The notes beneath the pieces were generated by a model. It was not told the DNA's origin, searched no databases, and saw nothing but the letters and a program-made list of their open reading frames with translations. Below are positions 1 to 64,000 of a DNA stretch of 64,000 bases, in pieces. The DNA is taken from contig NC_063049.1 of the NCBI RefSeq assembly GCF_018812025.1, positions 32,815,447 to 32,879,446 on the forward strand, in the 5' to 3' direction. A program made the position numbers and the translations under genes. Each line of letters opens with the position of its first letter. Within the stretch, counting starts at the first letter, position 1. The stretch is from Megalobrama amblycephala (lineage: Eukaryota; Chordata; Actinopteri; Cypriniformes; Xenocyprididae).

Positions 1-195
1 CTTATTAATAGTTATTAAGGTAGTTGTTAAATTTAGGTATTGGGGGTAGGATTAAGGGGTGTAGAATATGGTCATGCAGAATAGGGCATTAATATGTGAT
101 TTCTAAGTATTAATAAACAGCCAATATCCTAGTAATATGCATGCTTTAAGCAAATAATTAATAGTGAGAATTGGACCCTCAACTAAAGTGTTACC
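1..195 (-). repeat. GGTAACACTTTA-type inverted-repeat element, partial
   Basis: The segment ends at 195 with the reverse complement of GGTAACACTTTA. Read on the minus strand it matches the element at 5016-5272, sharing the TAATGCC(C/T)TATTCTGCATGA and CCTACCC(CC)AATACCTAAA stretches. The other end is cut by the window edge. Confidence 0.75.
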
Positions 196-3100
196 ATGAT
201 TATTATTATTATATCATTTATTTATTTTGTGTTGCGGCATCTTTATAGGTGGGGTCAAATGAACACTTCACAGCAGTTAGTTCAGCACATCTTCAGCTAG
301 CTCTCTGACTCTATAGTCTGATTCCAGGTAGCTCATGCTCCTCCACAGTCTGCCTGTGACCTGCTCAACAGCAAGGGTGTGTGTGTGTGCATGTGTGTGG
401 GGGAAGGAGGGTCAGGGCAGGGGGTACGTTCTGTCGGGCTGCTCTATTGGCAGTAGCCAGAGACAGTGAGGAAGGGAAGCATATATTTATCCCTCCCCAC
501 CACGGGCATGGAGCAGCAGGGAACAACAGGTTCCAGAACATAGCCACGCTGGGTTTCTGCTGAGCCCCGGCACACACACATATGTGCACGCGGAGGGATT
601 TGCGCACACGCACACCCACGCACGCATACGGTCCTTGCGCTAAAATACACAATGAACTGGCCAATGCATACACACACAGTACACAAACATCATTGCTCAC
701 ATAGACATATCCTAGTCACCTTCTTAGGGGTTATGAAACACATGCTCACATGCTGAGTAGACAGACGGCAGCTTGGGTCAGGACCATATTTGGCCTTTTC
801 CTCTGTCGGTCACATGATAGGAAGAGGTGTTGTAACAGTACAGTTTCATCTCATGACATTTATTACCTTAATCAACAAATTTAACTGGGAAGAGAAAGTT
901 GATTAGAGGCTGGTGGGGATAAATTCACGAAAGAAGTCTCCTTTTTATTCATTCAGTTATATCTTAATTTCTATCTCTCTACTGTATAACAATGCAGGAT
1001 TTATGTGCAACTTTAAACCAATGACATTAAATGATCAAAAACTCTGTTATAAAGAGTTTGATACATTTGAAAACTGACAGAGGATTACAAAATGTTCGTT
1101 CTTACAGGGTTAGTTCACCCTAAAATGAAAATTCTTCACAAAAGTGTCTGTCAGCTATACCTGCAAAAACTTGTAAAGTGTCTGCAAAAAACAATCATAA
1201 AAAAAGAAGATAAAAACACTAATGTTTTACTGCAGGTCAAAAAAGGAGCCATAGTAGAAAAATGTCTTTCAGAGAACAGACATTACGGTAATGGCATGTT
1301 TAATACCATATTTGATTTTTATGGAGCAAATAACATGCTGCAGAGTAAAAAAGGACATCTACCTGACCTTAAACAGCACATGGTGAAAGCCCGATGCTTT
1401 TCACAGATCAATGTGAAAATACAGTAGTCTAACTGACTTGCCTGTTGGCCACTTACATGCTGAGTTACATGCTGATAATCAATCAATGGCTTTTTGAGGC
1501 AGAAATAAATGCATTTTAATGCAACCCCCACCCCTCACTGACTGCCGCATATTAAATAATTGTGAAGGATTCATTCAAAAAAAAGTTCAAATCTTCATCC
1601 ACATTAATAATTCAATAATGTTTCTTTTGCCATTATTTTACCATTATAACTACAGTAGAGCTTTAATGACTGGTGCTGTACGATCAATGTCAACTAAAGA
1701 TGACAAGGCTTTGGAATATATAATAATATTATTTAGGGGTATTGTCTGTGGAAAAACATGGTTAGGACAATTACTACTACTATTTTAAACACATTATAAA
1801 ATAGCCTCAAACAGATTTCAGATGATTTATTTTTATCTAATATTTTTTTATAGACAGTGGTGGCTAATACCAAGTTACCATATTCTTAATGTTAATTAAT
1901 GTTTATTTTCTTTTATTCTAGGTTTTTTATTTTTATCACTCACAAACTCTGAGAATATAATCCACCGTGATATTAGGAGAAACAAGTCTCCCATCCCCCC
2001 CCCCCCCCCCCATGTGCCCCGACTCAGCCCTGCCTCTCATCTTCTTGCTATTGTTTGCTTGAGAAACTGACAGTCCACAGAGCCATCATTGTTATTTTAA
2101 TCAAAAAGACAAAGGCATCTTAGAAGGCTTTTTTCTTTTCTATGGGGCAATTTGACACCTCTTAATCCAAAACTTCCTCTGGCTGCCCCATTGGGAAGAA
2201 CGTTGACACAGAGGCTTGGGTCCATTGTGCATTTACGGTCATTAGCACCTGGGCTGCGGGTTCCCTGTAGACCGACTACTGACGCAGATCACTGAGCACC
2301 GAGGCGAGAGAAGTCACACGTATTTCCCCCTGCGTATCACACGTCACTGTGGGAATGCGTGTGGATGTTAACACACGCACGCATATATAAACACATTTCA
2401 AAGGAATTTGCATTCAATTTTAAACTGGATTTTTTTACCAAATGCTGTTCTTGGTGCCAGTTAAAACAAAATGCAGTTTCCATAAGAGCGAAGTACAACA
2501 TTTGGACAGAAACATGTCACATGAACAAGTTCATTGAGGATAAATCATGCAACTCCATGGAAACCATCAGTTATGTACCATCTGGTGGCACGCTGCCTCT
2601 GAGAGCGCGTTTTCAAATCCTAAAAACACTGAGCACGGCCCCCATTAGAAAGCCATAGATTGGCAGATGCACTGGCTTGCTATTCTAAATCTGCAGAACA
2701 AAGCAAAGCAGATGAAGCATTTGGTTTGGCAGTGTTTTATATTATGTTTCTGGGTGACTCACTCTGGGATTAAACACTGAATGATTTAAATAGGCTGAGG
2801 ACATAATTCTATTATTCTTATTTTGGGCTCTCTGTCCGTCAATCACTTAGAGATGAACTGCAAATGAGCCACATTTGAATGAAGCTCGCAATGAAAGAAA
2901 ACCAAAGGAAACCAAAAGACATTTGGCATCATATTGCAACACTTTTAATGCGCTGTGGAAATCTAGGTGCATGAATTATAAACGACTGAAACATTAACTA
3001 GTTAATTCAGCCAGGCAGGTTCAATAATTCAGATCGTGTATGAGTCATTAGGGACTTATTTTAAAAAAGTCATTAAAAAAGCTGTGCTGCCGTGACAGGT

Positions 3101-3794
3101 TCTCACTCTAATATGGTAAACTGAGTGGCGGTGAGTGTCATCCATCTTTATGTAACACCAGCATCCAGAGTTTTACAGCAGAGCTCTGTATACAGGACCC
3201 ATTCTCGGTCACGTTGTGAATATGATCTGCAGTACGTGTCACTGCCACTCAAACACACTTCCTGTGGCACAGTTTTACAGATTCTGTTAGCAGAAAGGCA
3301 CTAGAAAATACCCAACTTTCATTTAAATAGCAAATAATCACTTAAGCATTATACAGCAGGTAGTTCAGGTCCTTTAATCTGATTGGTGTTCTAAGAGTCA
3401 GCACGGGGACTTTTCATTGTTTGTATTGACTGAAGGTGACAGGTGGTGTGATACAAACAGCAGGGATGCACTGATTTAAAAATTCTGACTGATATTTATA
3501 AGCCACTAATAGGCTGATATTAAAATCCCATACTAGTTTTTCTGGACTAAGAGCTAAAATCAATCATTTTAAACGCCAAAAGTTATTTTAGGCATCACAG
3601 CTTTATAATGTACAGTACGGCAAATGGATATTCATTTTGAGATTCGCTAAGGATTACTTTTAACAGTTTTATCAAATTATTAGCATTTTTTACAATTTAG
3701 GTGAATGTTAGATGATGACAAAGGTCATCTAAAATATTAACATGACAACAAAATGAGCATGAATAATTAAATATCCGTATACTGATCAATTAAA
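196..3794. other. Downstream intron sequence without recognised gene
   Basis: Mostly unique AT-rich sequence. It contains GT/CA-rich tracts at 378-400 and 560-690, a degraded end of a TAGTTCACCC element near 1107-1140, a run of 17 C at 1995-2011 and a hAT-like fragment near 3465-3540 (gggatgcactgattta). The short open frames show no recognisable protein. Confidence 0.6.
1995..2011. repeat. Poly-C tract
   Basis: Seventeen consecutive C on the plus strand. Homopolymer length is prone to sequencing error. Confidence 0.85.
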
Positions 3795-3995
3795 AAAAAA
3801 TGATAAGGTAACAATGTGATGCATTTCATGTAATTTTATGTAATTTATTTCTGTAATGGTGAAGCTGAATTTTCAGCATCATTACTCCAGTCTTCGGTGT
3901 CACATGATCTTTCAGAAATCATTCTAATATGCTGATTTGGTGCTCAAGAAACTTTTCTTTTTATTCTCAATGTTGAAAACAGTTGTGCTGCTTAA
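3795..3995 (-). repeat. Palindromic MITE copy (GCTGAATTTTCAGCATCATT family), fragment
   Basis: It carries the family core gctgaattttcagcatcatt, followed by a tactccagtctt(c/a) stretch and aatcattctaatatgctgat. The same core recurs at about ten other places in the window. Both termini are eroded. Confidence 0.75.
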
Positions 3996-4147
3996 AGCTG
4001 CTAAAGAGGATGTTTTGTTTTATACATTTTTGCAATATTACTTGAAACTGTCTTTACTAACTGATAAAAGACTATTTATTAGGTGCACTGAAAGGAATAA
4101 AATTAATATACATCATCTGTGCACGAGGTAGGGCCTTAAAAACATCA

Positions 4148-4184
4148 GCCAATCGTTTACGCGATCATCGCGTAAACGATTGGC
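4148..4184. repeat. Near-perfect 18-bp inverted repeat with 1-base centre
   Basis: The arm gccaatcgtttacgcgat is followed by one C and then its exact reverse complement. This can extrude as a hairpin. The right arm runs directly into a 57-bp tandem duplication. Confidence 0.9.
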
Positions 4185-4292
4185 CCTCTGGCTTGTCAAT
4201 CACTGCCGTAACATTCCTTGTGAGAGACGTGCGCGGATTGGCTCTCTGGCTTGTCAATCACTGCCATGACGTTCCTTGTGAGAGACGAGCGC
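4179..4292. repeat. 57-bp direct duplication
   Basis: Two copies start with gattggc(c/t)ctctggcttg and go through tgtcaatcactgcc to tgtgagagacg. The second copy begins at 4236. They differ at a few positions. Confidence 0.85.
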
Positions 4293-4453
4293 GGCTGCAC
4301 GCTCCAGTAACTTTCCACACTCCACAGGCGCTGCATGCAATGTTTTTGTCAGGAGACAGGAGTAACAACTGCAGATTATGAGTTACCTGCGGTGAGTCCG
4401 ACATAATGAATCCACTAACACGATACAGCGAATGCCGGTGGTAAACACTCGTG

Positions 4454-5621
4454 GGTAACACTTTACTTGAAGGGGTGTGCATAAGACTGACATGACACCT
4501 TCATAATCATGACATGACACGTGTCATGAATATGAAGGAGGTTTTATGAATGTTTATGACAACTGTCATTAAGTGTCATTCACTCAATTATGTCACTTTT
4601 AATGCAAAGATGACATTGTTTGAGATGTCCGAGTTATGACAACTTGACATAAACCAATACATCGTAACCTGTCAGTGTCTTTGTCATGACAACTTGACAT
4701 CATTTAGCTTTATGGGTTAACATTGCATTAAACTGTCATGTAGTTGGTTTTGACATTGGCTGTCATGAGGCCATTATAACAGTGTCATGAATATGTATCT
4801 TGAGCTCAAGTACAGTGGTACAAATTGAACTTGTCATTAAAATGTCATTAAGTGACAATACTCTGACAAATAATTTTATAACAGCGTCATGACTATTTTT
4901 CATTTCATGTTTTTTTTTTTGTTTGTTTTTTGTTTTTTTAAGTTTCCTCCAACAGAAGGTCAGATAATAGACAATTTCAAATTTCGTAAAAAAGATGACA
5001 CTGTTATAAAATAATGGTAACACTTTATTTTAGGGTCTTTTAACTAGTTGCTTATTACTATTAGCATTCATATGGCTAAAATATTGGCTATTTATTAGTA
5101 CTTATAAAGCACATATTAATGCCTTATTCTGCATGATCGTATTCTACATTCTTAATCCTACCCAATACCTAAACTTAACAATTAACTATAATAAGCAGTA
5201 AATTAAGAGTTTATTGAGGGAAAAGTCATAGTTAATCGTTTATATATGTGTTCCCTATACTGAAGTGTTACCAAAATAATGTAATGTAATGTTAACCCAT
5301 AAAGCTAAGTAGTTTTTTAAGTTTGATAATTAATCTGCTATGTCATGTTTATGACAGGTTATGATGTTTTGCTAATGTCACGTTGTCATGACAAAGACAC
5401 TGACAGGTTATGATGTGTTGGTTTATGTCAAGTTGTCGTAACAAAGACATCTCAAACAATGTCATCTTTGCATTAAAAATGACATAATTGAGCGAATGAC
5501 ATTTAATGACAGTTGTCATAAACATGCATAAAACCTCCTTCATATTCATGACACGTGTCATGTCAAGATTATGAAGGTGTCATGTCAGTCTTATGCACAC
5601 CCCTTCAAGTAAAGTGTTACC
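4454..5621. mobile_element. Long terminal-inverted-repeat element (GGTAACACTTTACTTGAAGG ends)
   Basis: The left end GGTAACACTTTACTTGAAGG at 4454 is repeated in inverted form ending at 5621. The inversion extends inward for more than 250 bp, including the gacatgacac(c/g) stretches, tgaaggaggttttatg and ttagctttatgggttaac against its complement near 5290-5312. It has no coding capacity, so it is a non-autonomous foldback element. It was interrupted by another element at 5016-5272. Confidence 0.85.
5016..5272 (+). mobile_element. Nested 257-bp non-autonomous element with 8-bp target duplication
   Basis: It starts GGTAACACTTTATTTTAGGG and ends AGTGTTACC. The 8 bases AAAATAAT lie on both sides (5008-5015 and 5273-5280), a perfect target-site duplication of hAT/8-bp type. 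It sits in the middle of the larger foldback element, so it is younger than that element. Same family as 1-195. Confidence 0.88.
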
Positions 5622-63088
<57,467 letters not shown>

Positions 63089-63173
63089 TCAAATTATTAG
63101 TTGGATATAGAGTACATCTGTACATGTGTAAGTGTAGATACAGTACCCAATATTGGAATGGAAATATTTATAT

Positions 63174-63673
63174 ACACTACCTTTCAGAAGTTTAGGGACA
63201 GTTAGATTTGTTTAGTTTTTTTAAGAAATTCATTACACTAATCAAAAGTGACATTAAATACATTTATATTGCTGTTAATTAATGCTGTTCATTTGAACTT
63301 TCTATTCATTGATAAATCCTGAATTTTCCACCAAAATATTAAGCAGCACAAAAACAAATTCAACATTTCCTTAGCAGCAAAGCAGCACATTAGAATGATT
63401 TCTGAAGGATCATGTGACACTGAAGACTGGAGTAATGATGCTGAAAATTCAGCTTTGCCATTGCAGCAATAAATTACTTTTTTTAAATATATTCAAATAG
63501 AAAAGTGTTATTTTAAATTGGAATAATATTTCACAATACTACTGTTTTACTGCATTTTTGATCAAATACTGTATATGCAGCCTTAGTGAGCATAAGAGAC
63601 TTAATAACATTAATAAGAGACTTAAAAACATTAATAAATCTTACAAACCTCCAACTTCTGAATGGTAGTGAAT
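63174..63673. repeat. Palindromic MITE copy, nearly complete
   Basis: It starts tacactacctttcagaagtt and ends ccaacttctgaatggtagtg. The core gatcatgtgacactgaagac and tgctgaaaattcagctttgc is intact. Confidence 0.88.
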
Positions 63674-63904
63674 CTATTATGCAAATAAAAAATGCTAAAC
63701 ATCTTATAAATTCTAAAAGTGGTGTGTAAAAGATGGGTATGTAAAGAGGACGAGTCTTTGATCTAACCAGATGTAACTTGGAAACTCTTTAGACAGCTGG
63801 ATTTGAATGCTAGACATAAGATGCTAACTTACTGAATGTCATTTAATAGCTGACACATTTGTGTCAGTAAATCAATCCATGTATCTAAGAATATTCACGT
63901 AGCA

Positions 63905-64000
63905 GTGATGGAGTACTCGAGTCCTGAACTCGGACTCGAGTCCGACTCGAGACTCCATTCTCTGGACTCGTGACTCGACTTGGACTCGGACTCGAGGATA
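63905..64000. repeat. ACTCGAGTCC-rich repeat, cut by window end
   Basis: Dense, partly palindromic ggactcgagtccgactcgag motifs, similar to the tip of a fish hAT-like element. Only one side is in the window. Confidence 0.65.

Overview
The window looks like cyprinid fish (carp/zebrafish-type) nuclear DNA. It carries many palindromic repeats whose ends read like the 'AAAGGGATAGTTCACCC' elements common in cyprinids, along with Tc1-like, hAT-like and DIRS elements, AT-rich spacers and microsatellites. The organism call is an inference from this repeat complement, not from a marker gene.

One host gene is visible. It is on the minus strand and covers almost the whole window: a type I diacylglycerol kinase, best matched to DGK-gamma (dgkg), with DGK-beta as the close alternative. 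I could place 18 consecutive coding exons between 63045 (N-terminal side) and 6946 (C-terminal side). All have GT-AG borders and continuous reading phase, giving about 654 residues. In order they encode the end of the recoverin-homology region, a Ser/Arg-rich linker, two EF-hands, two C1 zinc fingers, the catalytic domain and the start of the accessory domain. The first coding exon lies beyond the high-coordinate end, and the last roughly 200 residues lie beyond the low-coordinate end. No other host gene was recognised in the introns.

The introns hold the rest. Window 1-6945 (downstream intron): GGTAACACTTTA-type inverted-repeat elements and a sharp palindrome. Intron 7011-21220: a dead Tc1-like transposon, a hAT-like element with a perfect 8-bp target duplication, and a (TA)n cruciform-like palindrome. 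Introns 21382-34630: LINE tails and nested palindromic elements. Intron 37030-45490: a nearly complete 5.8-kb DIRS retrotransposon (gag, reverse transcriptase/RNase H, tyrosine recombinase) with inverted termini and an internal complementary region matching both termini exactly, plus a hAT-like element. Introns 47988-58678: a 2-kb hAT-like element inside a GATA/GACA microsatellite, a second dead Tc1 copy, a triple-nested repeat and two TTAA-flanked elements. 58833-64000: further hAT-like and palindromic elements.

I found no new multi-gene system. The most informative structures are the DIRS element with its replication-type terminal arrangement and few lesions, the specific inactivating changes in the transposases, and the datable nested insertions.
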